IMG/VR virus record: IMGVR_UViG_3300030103_002227
Span: 1-35,652 of that record
Strand: one strand, 5' to 3'
DNA: 35,652 bases
Source of the DNA: a virus
Shown: positions 12,489-20,564 of the stretch, piece by piece
How the letters are laid out: the number at the start of each line of letters is the position of its first letter
Numbering within the stretch: position 1 is the stretch's first letter
Made by a program: the position numbers and the translations under genes
The notes under the pieces: generated by a model
The model's database searches: none
What the model saw: the letters and a program-made list of their open reading frames with translations, nothing else
What the model was told of the DNA's origin: nothing

Positions 12489-14882
12489 ATGAATATATAC
12501 ACTAACACTAACAGTCCTTTTCCAAGTCAAGTAGTAAGTGACGCAGAAAAAGCAAGTTTAGAATACGGTTCTCAAGTAGCGCAAGCTATTGAGCAAGAGT
12601 GGTTTTCTCAAGGAAGGACTAGTGGTAATAGATACTTGACTAACTGGAATAATTTTCACATGTTAAGAACATATGCTAGAGGAGAACAGTCTATTCAAAA
12701 ATACAAAGACGAATTAGCCATAAATGGTGATTTGTCTTATTTAAATTTAGATTGGAAACCTGTTCCAATATTATCAAAATTTGTAGATATATTAGTAAAC
12801 GGTATATCTTCTAAAACTTATGATATAAAAGCTTACGCTCAGGATCCAGAAGCTATAAAGAAAAGAACTAACTACGCTTCAAAAATATATGAAGATATGT
12901 TATCTAAAGAGTATTTAGAAAACTTACAACAAACTTTAGGTATAGACTTATATCAAGCGCCTAGTAAAGATTTAATTCCAGAAACAAAAGAAGAATTAGA
13001 ACTACACATGCAATTATCATACAAGCAAAGCGTGGAGATTGCAGAAGAGGAAGCTATATCTAGTATATTAGCTCAAAATAAATTTGATCTAACTAAACGT
13101 AGATTAAATATGGATTTAACTGTTTGTGGTATAGCAGCGGCTAAAACAAACTTTAACACATCTAATGGTGTTACTGTTGATTATGTTGATCCTGCTTATA
13201 TGGTTTATTCTTATACAGAAGACCCTAATTTTGAAGATATATATTACGTAGGAGAATTAAAAGCTATCACAATACCTGAACTTAAAAAAGAGTTTCCAAA
13301 TATAACTGAAGAAGAATTAAAAAGAATACAATCAATGCCCGGTAATAGATCTTATATTACAGGATGGGGTGATTATGATAGTAATACTGTGCAAGTTTTA
13401 TATTTTGATTATAAGACATACAGTAATCAAGTATTTAAAATAAAGCAAACCGATCAAGGATTAATAAAAGCTATTGAAAAACCAGATACTTTTAATCCAC
13501 CAGAAAATGAAAACTTTGAAAGAGTTTCAAGATCTATAGAAGTTTTATACAGTGGGGCAAAAGTTTTGGGTACAAACACAATGCTTAAATGGGAATTAGC
13601 TGAAAACATGACAAGACCTTTTGCTGATACTACAAAGGTTAGAATGAATTATGCTATATGTGCTCCAAGAATGTATAAAGGTAGAATAGAATCTATCGTA
13701 AGTAAATGTACTGGTTTTGCAGATATGATACAATTAACTCATTTAAAACTGCAACAAGTATTATCACGTATGGTTCCAGATGGTGTTTATTTAGACATGG
13801 ACGGTTTAGCAGAAGTTGATTTAGGTAATGGTACAAATTATAATCCAGCAGAAGCACTTAATATGTACTTCCAAACTGGTAGTATTGTTGGTAGGTCAAT
13901 GACGCAAGAAGGAGACATGAATCCTGGTAAAGTACCTATACAAGAACTTAGTTCTTCTACAGGTCAAGGTAAGATACAAAGTTTAATTAGCACGTATCAA
14001 TATTATTTACAAATGATAAGAGATGTAACGGGGTTAAACGAAGCTAGAGATGGAAGTTTACCTGATCGTAACACGTTGGTAGGATTACAGAAACTAGCCG
14101 CTAACGCATCTAATGTAGCTACTAGACATATAGTGCAGTCTAGTTTATATTTAACTCTTAAATTAGCAGAAAATATTAGTTTAAAAGTAGCTGATGCTTT
14201 AGAGTTTCCTTTAACAAAATCGTCTTTACAAAACTCTATATCAACTTTCAATGTTAGAACTTTAAATGAAATATCTAATTTAAATCTACATGATTTTGGA
14301 ATTTTCTTAGAATTAGAACCAGATGAAGAGGAAAGACAACAATTAGAAGCAAATATACAAATTGCTTTACAAGCTGGTAATATTGATGTTGAAGACGCTA
14401 TAGATTTAAGACAAATAAAAAATCTTAAACTAGCTAATCAAATGCTTAAAGTAAAACGTAAGCAAAAAGAAAAACAAGACCAACAAACTCAGCAGGCTAA
14501 TATAGCTGCTCAAGGCGAAGCTCAAGCTGCTACAGCTGAAAAAACAGCTTTAGCTGAAGTTCAAAAACAACAAGCTATATCTGGTGCTAACGTAGAATAC
14601 GAAAAAGCCAAGAGTGAGTTTGAAAAAGATCGTATGCAATTACAAGCTCAGTTAGATCAACAAAAAATGATGCAACAACATCAAAACGCTATGGAATTAG
14701 CTAAATTAGAAGAGCAAAGCGTAAACAAAAGAGAACAACAAAGAGAAAATCGCAAAGACGAGAGAATAAAGATGGAAGGCACGCAGCAAAGTAAAATGAT
14801 TGCGCAAAGAAAAAATGATAGTAACCCTATAGATTTTAAACTGCAAAGTCAATTAGTTTCTGGTACACAAACTTCTATTTAG
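12489..14882 (+). CDS. Portal protein
   Basis: 797 residues, forming the dodecameric ring through which DNA enters and leaves the head. The N-terminal half has WKPVPILSKFVDILVNGI (about 97-114), a portal-like segment in which the chain crosses to the clip region. A long helical region follows. Residues about 640-780 are a Gln/Ala/Lys-rich coiled coil (for example QQANIAAQGEAQAATAEK). The length fits the large portals of crAss-like and related podoviruses. It begins one base after the terL stop with no gap, and precedes the scaffold, so the order is standard. Family assignment is by pattern and position. Confidence 0.85.
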   Translation: MNIYTNTNSPFPSQVVSDAEKASLEYGSQVAQAIEQEWFSQGRTSGNRYLTNWNNFHMLRTYARGEQSIQKYKDELAINGDLSYLNLDWKPVPILSKFVDILVNGISSKTYDIKAYAQDPEAIKKRTNYASKIYEDMLSKEYLENLQQTLGIDLYQAPSKDLIPETKEELELHMQLSYKQSVEIAEEEAISSILAQNKFDLTKRRLNMDLTVCGIAAAKTNFNTSNGVTVDYVDPAYMVYSYTEDPNFEDIYYVGELKAITIPELKKEFPNITEEELKRIQSMPGNRSYITGWGDYDSNTVQVLYFDYKTYSNQVFKIKQTDQGLIKAIEKPDTFNPPENENFERVSRSIEVLYSGAKVLGTNTMLKWELAENMTRPFADTTKVRMNYAICAPRMYKGRIESIVSKCTGFADMIQLTHLKLQQVLSRMVPDGVYLDMDGLAEVDLGNGTNYNPAEALNMYFQTGSIVGRSMTQEGDMNPGKVPIQELSSSTGQGKIQSLISTYQYYLQMIRDVTGLNEARDGSLPDRNTLVGLQKLAANASNVATRHIVQSSLYLTLKLAENISLKVADALEFPLTKSSLQNSISTFNVRTLNEISNLNLHDFGIFLELEPDEEERQQLEANIQIALQAGNIDVEDAIDLRQIKNLKLANQMLKVKRKQKEKQDQQTQQANIAAQGEAQAATAEKTALAEVQKQQAISGANVEYEKAKSEFEKDRMQLQAQLDQQKMMQQHQNAMELAKLEEQSVNKREQQRENRKDERIKMEGTQQSKMIAQRKNDSNPIDFKLQSQLVSGTQTSI

Positions 14883-14886
14883 TAGT

Positions 14887-14911
14887 AACTATTTAATTAT
14901 ATTATATTATG
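14887..14911 (+). promoter_or_regulatory. 25-bp leader, copy 1 (before the scaffold gene)
   Basis: Identical over 25 bases, including the ATG, to the leader at 17663-17687. It begins AACTATTTAA and ends TATATTATG. Only A/T with one C and one G. Whether it acts as promoter, translation leader or both is not decided. Confidence 0.6.
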
Positions 14912-16117
14912 TCAAAACAAACAAAAACCGGAGAGGTTAAACAAGAGGGTGAGTTTAAATTAAAAACAAAGCCAAAAAAACCAAAACAATTAGGTAACAA
15001 AAACGAAGAAACAAAGAAGGTTAATATTAACCCAAAAGAACCTTTAGTTGAATTAGAACCTAATGTTAAGAAAGTAGAAATTAAAAAAGAAGATAATGCC
15101 ATTCAAATCGGAGAAACAAAGGAGGTATCTGTGGAAAAACCATCCGGAGATAGCGCAAAGGTGGGAGAATCTGTACAAGAGTCCAACGAGACTACTGAAG
15201 GGTTTTCTCCGATCAAAGAAGTAACTGATCAAGAAATCAAAAAAGTTAAGTCTCAAGTAAAAGAAGCTAAAAGAGACGAGCAAGTATTAGGTAAGAAACT
15301 ACCTGAAAATGTAGAAAAACTAGTAGATTTTATGCAAGACACAGGAGGTACTGTGGAAGATTATGTTAGATTAAATGCTGACTATAGTAAAATAGATGAA
15401 ACAGCTTTATTAAAAGAATATTACAAAAAAAATAAACCTCATTTAGACAGTGAAGATGTAGAAATAATATTAGAAGATTTTACATGGGACACTGATATAG
15501 ACGAGGAAAAAGACATACGAAAGAAAAAATTAGCTTTTAAAGAAGAGGTAGCTAAAGCTAGAACTTATTTAGATGAGTTGAAAGATAAATACTATGACGA
15601 AATAAAAGCTCGTCCAGGTGTTACTCAAGATCAACAAAAAGCTATGGATTTTTTCAATCGTTACAATAAACAGCAAGAACAAGCTGAGCGATTACACATG
15701 GAGTTTAAACAAAATACTCAAGAGCTATTTAACGATCAATTCAAAGGTTTTGATTTTGATGTTAGTGGTAAAAAGTATAAGTATAATATTCAAAACCGTG
15801 AAGTAGTTGCAGAAAACCAGTCAAATATTAACAATCTGATAGGGAAGTTCCTAGATGCAGATGGTAATGTAGTAGATCCAAATGGTTATCACAAAGCAAT
15901 GTATGCTGCGGAAAACGTAGATAAAATAGCTACGCATTTTTATGAGCAAGGTAAAGCCGATGCTGTTAAAGATGTATTAAACAAATCTAAAAACCTTACT
16001 AGTGTTAAAGCTAGAGAAGGTAATACAGGTGAAGTTTTTGTTGGTGGAATGAAAGTGAAATCAATTAGTGGCGCAGATTCTACAAAACTTAGAATAAAAA
16101 AACACAAATTTAACTAA
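14909..16117 (+). CDS. Capsid scaffold / assembly protein
   Basis: 402 residues between portal and major capsid protein, the normal scaffold position. The first 120 residues are Lys/Glu/Pro-rich and disordered (EFKLKTKPKKPKQ and a run with VEKPSGDSAK). A helical core follows: ALLKEYYKKNKPHLDSED (151-168) and a charged helix to about residue 225. Residues 230-310 are helical with Gln/Glu repeats, and the C-terminus ends in KLRIKKHKFN, a basic end suited to bind the capsid shell. Scaffolds guide shell assembly and leave or are cleaved. Bases about 15110-15230 (within residues 68-108) are noticeably richer in G/C than the rest of the gene. Confidence 0.8.
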   Translation: MSKQTKTGEVKQEGEFKLKTKPKKPKQLGNKNEETKKVNINPKEPLVELEPNVKKVEIKKEDNAIQIGETKEVSVEKPSGDSAKVGESVQESNETTEGFSPIKEVTDQEIKKVKSQVKEAKRDEQVLGKKLPENVEKLVDFMQDTGGTVEDYVRLNADYSKIDETALLKEYYKKNKPHLDSEDVEIILEDFTWDTDIDEEKDIRKKKLAFKEEVAKARTYLDELKDKYYDEIKARPGVTQDQQKAMDFFNRYNKQQEQAERLHMEFKQNTQELFNDQFKGFDFDVSGKKYKYNIQNREVVAENQSNINNLIGKFLDADGNVVDPNGYHKAMYAAENVDKIATHFYEQGKADAVKDVLNKSKNLTSVKAREGNTGEVFVGGMKVKSISGADSTKLRIKKHKFN

Positions 16118-16132
16118 AAACAATTATTAATT

Positions 16133-17599
16133 ATGGGAACATTAAGTCCACAATTTGGATCAATTTTACCATCTCAGGAACAACAGTTGCTAAATACTAA
16201 CTATTTACAATTTAACACCGGAGGTGCTAATGATTTTATCCAACAATATTTACCAGAGGTCTACGAACAAGAAGTAGAGCGTTATGGAAACAGAACGTTA
16301 TCTGGATTTTTAAGAATGGTCGGTGCAGAAATGCCAATGACTTCAGATCAAGTAATCTGGTCTGAACAAAATAGATTACACATTGCATATGACGGCGTAA
16401 GTATTACAGCTGTTGGTGCAGGAACAACAACTTTAACAATTGCAATTTCAGTTGCTCCAGCTCCGATACAAGAAAACGTAATGAGTATTAATGATACAGT
16501 AGTAGTTTTAGATCCAGCAACTGGATTAGAAGCTAAATGTATTGTTACTGCTTCTACTGTAGGTATTGGTGGTACTATCGAGGTAACATCTTTCCAAGAT
16601 TCAGCTAACGATTTAACTACTCAAGGATTTTCTGCTTCTGGCTTGAAAGTGTTTGTATATGGTTCTGCTTATACTAAAGGAACAAGTATAGATGCTGGTG
16701 GTGCTGGTAACTCAAACGTTAGAAATAGCGTAGAGCCTAGACTTACTCAGTATGCTAACTCACCAGTTATCATTAGAGATCAATACGTAGTATCTGGTTC
16801 TGATATGGCACAAATTGGATGGGTAGAAGTTGCTACAGAAGATGGAGCTTCAGGATACTTATGGTACTTAAAATCTGAGTCTGAAACAAGATTAAGATTT
16901 GAAGATTACTTAGAAATGGTATGTGTAGAAGGTGAATTAAATGACAATGCTGGTGCAGGTGTTTATCAACAAGCACAATTACCAGGTACTCAAGGTTTAT
17001 TCGCTGCAATCGAAGATAGAGGTAACGTTGAAGTAGGATTTACTGCTGCAACAGGTATTTCTGATTTTGATGAAATTCTTAAAAACTTAGATACTCAAGG
17101 AGCAATTGAAGAAAACATGCTTTTCTTACAAAGACAAACTGCTTTAGATTTTGATGATATGCTTGCTAGCATTTCTTCAGGAGCTGCAGGTGGTACTGCT
17201 TTTGGTTTATTTGAAAACTCAGAAGAAATGGCGTTAAACTTAGGTTTCAGTGGTTTCAGAAGAGGTTCTTATGACTTTTACAAAACTGATTGGAAATACT
17301 TAAATGACGCTTCTACAAGAGGTGCTATTGACGGTATAAACTCAATCGAAGGTGTATTAGTACCAGCTGGAACATCAACTGTTTACGATCAAATCTTAGG
17401 AACTAACATCAGAAGACCATTCTTACATGTTCGTTATAGAGCTTCACAAGCTGATGACAGAAGAATGAAATCTTGGATTACTGGTTCTGCTGGTGGTGCA
17501 TTTACTTCAACTCTTGATGCTATGGAAGTAAACTTCCTATCAGAAAGATGTTTAGTAACTCAAGCTGCTAACAACTTTGTATTATTCAAAGGAGTGTAA
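16133..17599 (+). CDS. Major capsid protein (HK97-fold expected)
   Basis: 488 residues, the building block of the head shell. A helical N-terminus (QYLPEVYEQEVERYGNRTL, about 39-57) is followed by a beta-rich insertion of Gly/Thr/Ala-rich sequence (about 85-190) and then the main domain with TRLRFEDYLEMVCVEGEL and FLQRQTALDFDDML. The C-terminal strands contain LHVRYRASQADDRR and NFLSERCLVTQAANNFVLF, which I associate with capsid proteins of crAss-like and other Bacteroidota phages. Codon use shifts toward AAC, TTC and GGT, as expected for the most expressed gene. Position after the scaffold and before neck genes supports the call. HK97 fold is inferred from class. Confidence 0.88.
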   Translation: MGTLSPQFGSILPSQEQQLLNTNYLQFNTGGANDFIQQYLPEVYEQEVERYGNRTLSGFLRMVGAEMPMTSDQVIWSEQNRLHIAYDGVSITAVGAGTTTLTIAISVAPAPIQENVMSINDTVVVLDPATGLEAKCIVTASTVGIGGTIEVTSFQDSANDLTTQGFSASGLKVFVYGSAYTKGTSIDAGGAGNSNVRNSVEPRLTQYANSPVIIRDQYVVSGSDMAQIGWVEVATEDGASGYLWYLKSESETRLRFEDYLEMVCVEGELNDNAGAGVYQQAQLPGTQGLFAAIEDRGNVEVGFTAATGISDFDEILKNLDTQGAIEENMLFLQRQTALDFDDMLASISSGAAGGTAFGLFENSEEMALNLGFSGFRRGSYDFYKTDWKYLNDASTRGAIDGINSIEGVLVPAGTSTVYDQILGTNIRRPFLHVRYRASQADDRRMKSWITGSAGGAFTSTLDAMEVNFLSERCLVTQAANNFVLFKGV

Positions 17600-17621
17600 T
17601 AACTCAATACTAGTGTAATTC

Positions 17622-17648
17622 TTACCCTCGTTATATCAACGGGGGTAA
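17622..17648 (+). terminator. Hairpin after the major capsid gene
   Basis: TTACCCTCG (17622-17630) pairs with CGGGGGTAA (17640-17648) around a 9-base loop: nine pairs, one G-T wobble. The following bases are T/A-rich (TTATTACTTTTAT). It is the strongest G/C stem seen and sits 22 bases after the capsid stop, as expected for a terminator or attenuator. Confidence 0.7.
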
Positions 17649-17662
17649 TTATTACTTTTATA

Positions 17663-17687
17663 AACTATTTAATTATATTATATTATG
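17663..17687 (+). promoter_or_regulatory. 25-bp leader, copy 2 (after the capsid terminator)
   Basis: Exact copy of 14887-14911 including the ATG. It begins 14 bases downstream of the capsid hairpin, a natural place for a promoter that restarts transcription. Function is inferred from position and repetition. Confidence 0.6.
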
Positions 17688-18521
17688 GCTAAAAAAGCTA
17701 AAGCAGAAGAAATTGTTGAGGTTGCACCTCAAGAAGTTGTAGTAGAAACTACACCAAAAAAAGAAAAACCACAAGTAAAAAAACCTGAGTGGGAAATAAA
17801 AAATAGAGTTTATTACTTAAAAGGTAGAAAATCACCTTTAACTCTAACTATACCAGGTAAGCATACTAGAAAACACGCGTTGCTTTGGTTTGATTCAAGC
17901 AAGCAAAAACAAAGAGAATTAAGGTACGCGACAAACATGAGTTCTCCATTTGCAGACGAGCAAGTAGGAGAAGCTACATTAGGACATATTGTCTTTAAAG
18001 ACGGAACGTTAAATGTTCCATCTTCTGATATTGCTTTACAAAAATTATTAAGCCTATATCACCCTTTAAAAGACAAATTGTATTATGAATTTAAACCTGT
18101 CGCTGTTGCTTCTAACGAATTAGAAAACATTGAATGGGAAATAGACGCGTTAAACGCTGCTAGAAATATTGAAATAGATCAAGCTGAAGCTATAATGAGA
18201 GTTGAATTAGGATCCAAAGTTGCGACGATGAGTTCTAAAGAAATAAAAAGAGATCTATTACTTTTTGCTAGAAGAAATCCTAGATTATTTATAGATCTAG
18301 CTAGTGATGAAAATGTAATGTTAAGAAACTTAGCTATTAGAGCTCAAGAAGCTGGCATAATAAAAATATCTCAAGATCAAAGAACTTTCTTCTGGGGATC
18401 AAATGATAGAAAATTAATGAATGTTCCATTTGATGAAAACCCTTACTCAGCTTTTGCTGCGTTCTTAAAAACAGACGAAGGTGTGGAAATTTATAAATCT
18501 ATAGATAAAAAACTAAATTAA
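17685..18521 (+). CDS. Post-capsid structural protein, 278 residues
   Basis: The first 35 residues are Lys/Glu/Val-rich and disordered. Residues 37-90 form a beta-like unit (NRVYYLKGRKSPLTLTIPG, then HALLWFDSSKQKQREL). Residues 125-200 are helical with LLFARRNPRLFIDL, and the C-terminus holds TFFWGSNDRKLMNVPFDENP (about 233-252). No Cys and no membrane span. Genes directly after the capsid gene usually encode head-completion or decoration proteins, and the flanking hairpins (17622-17648 and 18533-18565) isolate this gene as a unit. A head vertex, decoration or completion role is plausible but not shown. Confidence 0.65.
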   Translation: MAKKAKAEEIVEVAPQEVVVETTPKKEKPQVKKPEWEIKNRVYYLKGRKSPLTLTIPGKHTRKHALLWFDSSKQKQRELRYATNMSSPFADEQVGEATLGHIVFKDGTLNVPSSDIALQKLLSLYHPLKDKLYYEFKPVAVASNELENIEWEIDALNAARNIEIDQAEAIMRVELGSKVATMSSKEIKRDLLLFARRNPRLFIDLASDENVMLRNLAIRAQEAGIIKISQDQRTFFWGSNDRKLMNVPFDENPYSAFAAFLKTDEGVEIYKSIDKKLN

Positions 18522-18532
18522 CAAGTGATAAT

Positions 18533-18565
18533 AATATAAGGGGTGACGTTAGTCACCTCTATATT
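18533..18565 (+). terminator. Long intergenic hairpin
   Basis: GGTGAC (18542-18547) pairs with GTCACC (18552-18557) around GTTA. The stem extends through AATATAAGG to CTCTATATT with one bulged A and one G-T pair, giving about 14 pairs. No T run follows on the + strand, so it may be a terminator without a U tract or an RNA-processing or stability element. Confidence 0.55.
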
Positions 18566-18582
18566 ATAATAAAAAAAATATA

Positions 18583-19332
18583 ATGGTAGATATAAATAAA
18601 GTATATACAACAGTATTGTACATTTTAAATAAAGAGCAGAGAGGTTATATACCACCTGCTGAATTTAATAGTTTAGCTACTCAAGTTCAAAAAGAAATAT
18701 TTAATTCTTATTTTCCAGATGGAAATCAATTAAATAGAGCTAATCAGAAAAATATACAAAATGATACAGAGTTTTTTAACATGTTCAAAGATAACGCTTT
18801 TAAAGTAGCGTATTTTGAGCAAGAAGTTGACTTTGTTTATAATGGTGTTGATGATATATGGACATATAACAACCCTTCTAGATCTTTATATAGAACAGGT
18901 GAGATTATATCTACTTACGATGGAAATCCAACTTTAAATTCAGTAACTGAGTTTGCTAGTAAAAAAGAGTTTACAGAAATAACAAACTCTAAATTAACTT
19001 CTCCTACAACACAATATCCTTTGTGTTATATAACTAACGTACTATCTGCTAGTTTTTATATAGTAGCTTTAAAAATATCACCTCAACCTGATTCTGTAAA
19101 GGTTAATTGTATTGTAAATCCAAGAGATCCACTGTGGGCTTTTACTACTGGTTCTTTAGGTCAATACTTATACGATTTTAACAACTCTGTTATGTTTGAA
19201 ATAGACGAATCAGAGCAAACAAACTTGATTACTGGTATATTAAAATATGCTGGAGTAATAATAAGAGATCCAGAAATAATACAAGCAGCTACACAAGAAG
19301 CCGCTAAAGTACAACAAAACGAAAAAGCATAA
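18583..19332 (+). CDS. Neck/connector protein, 249 residues
   Basis: Starts MVDINKVYTTVLYILNKEQRGYIPPAEFN, followed by a helix with QVQKEIFNSYF. This N-terminus, 'V-Y-x-T-V-L-Y-I-x-N-K-E-Q-R-G-Y', is one I recognise from structural proteins of Bacteroidota podoviruses. The middle is beta-rich (KVAYFEQEVDFVYNGVD; PLCYITNVLSASFYIVALK). The C-terminus is a helix rich in Ala/Gln/Glu. It lies between the post-capsid gene and the next neck gene and overlaps the latter by one base, which supports a ring or adaptor between portal and tail. The exact ring position cannot be read from sequence. Confidence 0.65.
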   Translation: MVDINKVYTTVLYILNKEQRGYIPPAEFNSLATQVQKEIFNSYFPDGNQLNRANQKNIQNDTEFFNMFKDNAFKVAYFEQEVDFVYNGVDDIWTYNNPSRSLYRTGEIISTYDGNPTLNSVTEFASKKEFTEITNSKLTSPTTQYPLCYITNVLSASFYIVALKISPQPDSVKVNCIVNPRDPLWAFTTGSLGQYLYDFNNSVMFEIDESEQTNLITGILKYAGVIIRDPEIIQAATQEAAKVQQNEKA

Positions 19333-20558
19333 TGGCACATATAACAGAAACAAACGCGCAGTATTATCAAGGAGCTCAAGGGTTTAAATCGACTGGTGGT
19401 ACTGATTATCCAGCTACTTTTAACCAAGATTTAGTTTATTTTACTTCAGACCCTACTGTAAATACTTATGCGTTAAATAATTTTAAAGTTTATTCTAGCG
19501 CGACTGGGTTACCAGGCACTTATGTTGAAACAAATGGAGCGGGTGTTTTTGATGTTGAGAACAATGTTTTAAGATTTGGAATTGCACCACCTCCTGGAAC
19601 ATTTATAGTTATACAATTAAAAAAATTAGACGGAGGAGTATATGGTACTACCAACGCTGAAAAAGCTTTTGGAGATACAGTAGAAGATAATTACGGAGGT
19701 TACCAATATGTAAAACTAAATGATATTGTAAATAACTTTATGGTTGGTTATGTTGGTGATGGAAAAATTATACAAACATGCAAAAAATCTGATGTTGTTT
19801 TCTTTGCGAAAAGAAGTTTACAAGAGTTTAGTTATGATACTTTAAAAAGTATTAAATCTCAAGAACTAACAGTTCCAGCTAGTTTGTCTTTAGTGATACC
19901 TCAAGACTACGTTAATTACGTTAATGTTTCTTGGATTGATGCTTTAGGAGTAAAACACCCTTTATATCCTAACAATAATATTACTACAAACCCATATTAT
20001 AATTTAGTACAAGGTGACGATGGTGTACCAACGCAAGATGATTTTGGTCAAGATATTGAAGGTACTTCTCTTACTGAAGAAAGATGGAGAAAAGCTAATC
20101 AAAAATTAATAAATGGAACTTGGTACGCTGATTTTGATTGGTTTGGTTATGCTAATTCAGATTTATGGAGTTTAAATGGACCTTGGAATTGGGGTAGATT
20201 ATACGGTATAGATCCTCAATACTCTAACTCTAACGGTTTTTTTGGTATTAACGAAAGAACTGGTCATTTTACTTTTTCTAGCAATTTAGTAGATAGATTA
20301 GTTGTAATAGAATATATATCTGATGGTTTAGCTTATGATTTAGATACTAAAGTGCCTAAGTTAGCTGAAGATGCTATGTATAAAAGCATGTTATATAATA
20401 TAGTATCAGTAAGAGCTGGTCAACCAGAAGGCGTAGTACAAAGATATAAAAAAGATAGATACGCTGCTTTGCGTAATGCTAAGATAAGATTATCAAATAT
20501 AAAATTAGAGGAAATCACACAAGTTATGCGTGGTAAATCTAAATGGATAAAACACTAG
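19332..20558 (+). CDS. Head-tail adaptor / neck ring protein, 408 residues
   Basis: Residues 1-120 are beta-rich virion sequence. From about 130 comes KLNDIVNNFMVGYVGDGKII, then DVVFFAKRSLQEFSYDTLKS and IKSQELTVPASLSLVIPQDY: a pattern I associate with neck adaptors of crAss-like and related podoviruses, where a helix bundle inserts under the portal. A Trp/Tyr-rich segment (around 255-285) and a C-terminal helical, basic region (RYKKDRYAALRNAKIRL) follow. By analogy it connects the portal to the tail nozzle, as the T7 gatekeeper protein does. The start overlaps the previous stop. Confidence 0.7.
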   Translation: MAHITETNAQYYQGAQGFKSTGGTDYPATFNQDLVYFTSDPTVNTYALNNFKVYSSATGLPGTYVETNGAGVFDVENNVLRFGIAPPPGTFIVIQLKKLDGGVYGTTNAEKAFGDTVEDNYGGYQYVKLNDIVNNFMVGYVGDGKIIQTCKKSDVVFFAKRSLQEFSYDTLKSIKSQELTVPASLSLVIPQDYVNYVNVSWIDALGVKHPLYPNNNITTNPYYNLVQGDDGVPTQDDFGQDIEGTSLTEERWRKANQKLINGTWYADFDWFGYANSDLWSLNGPWNWGRLYGIDPQYSNSNGFFGINERTGHFTFSSNLVDRLVVIEYISDGLAYDLDTKVPKLAEDAMYKSMLYNIVSVRAGQPEGVVQRYKKDRYAALRNAKIRLSNIKLEEITQVMRGKSKWIKH

Positions 20559-20564
20559 AATTTA

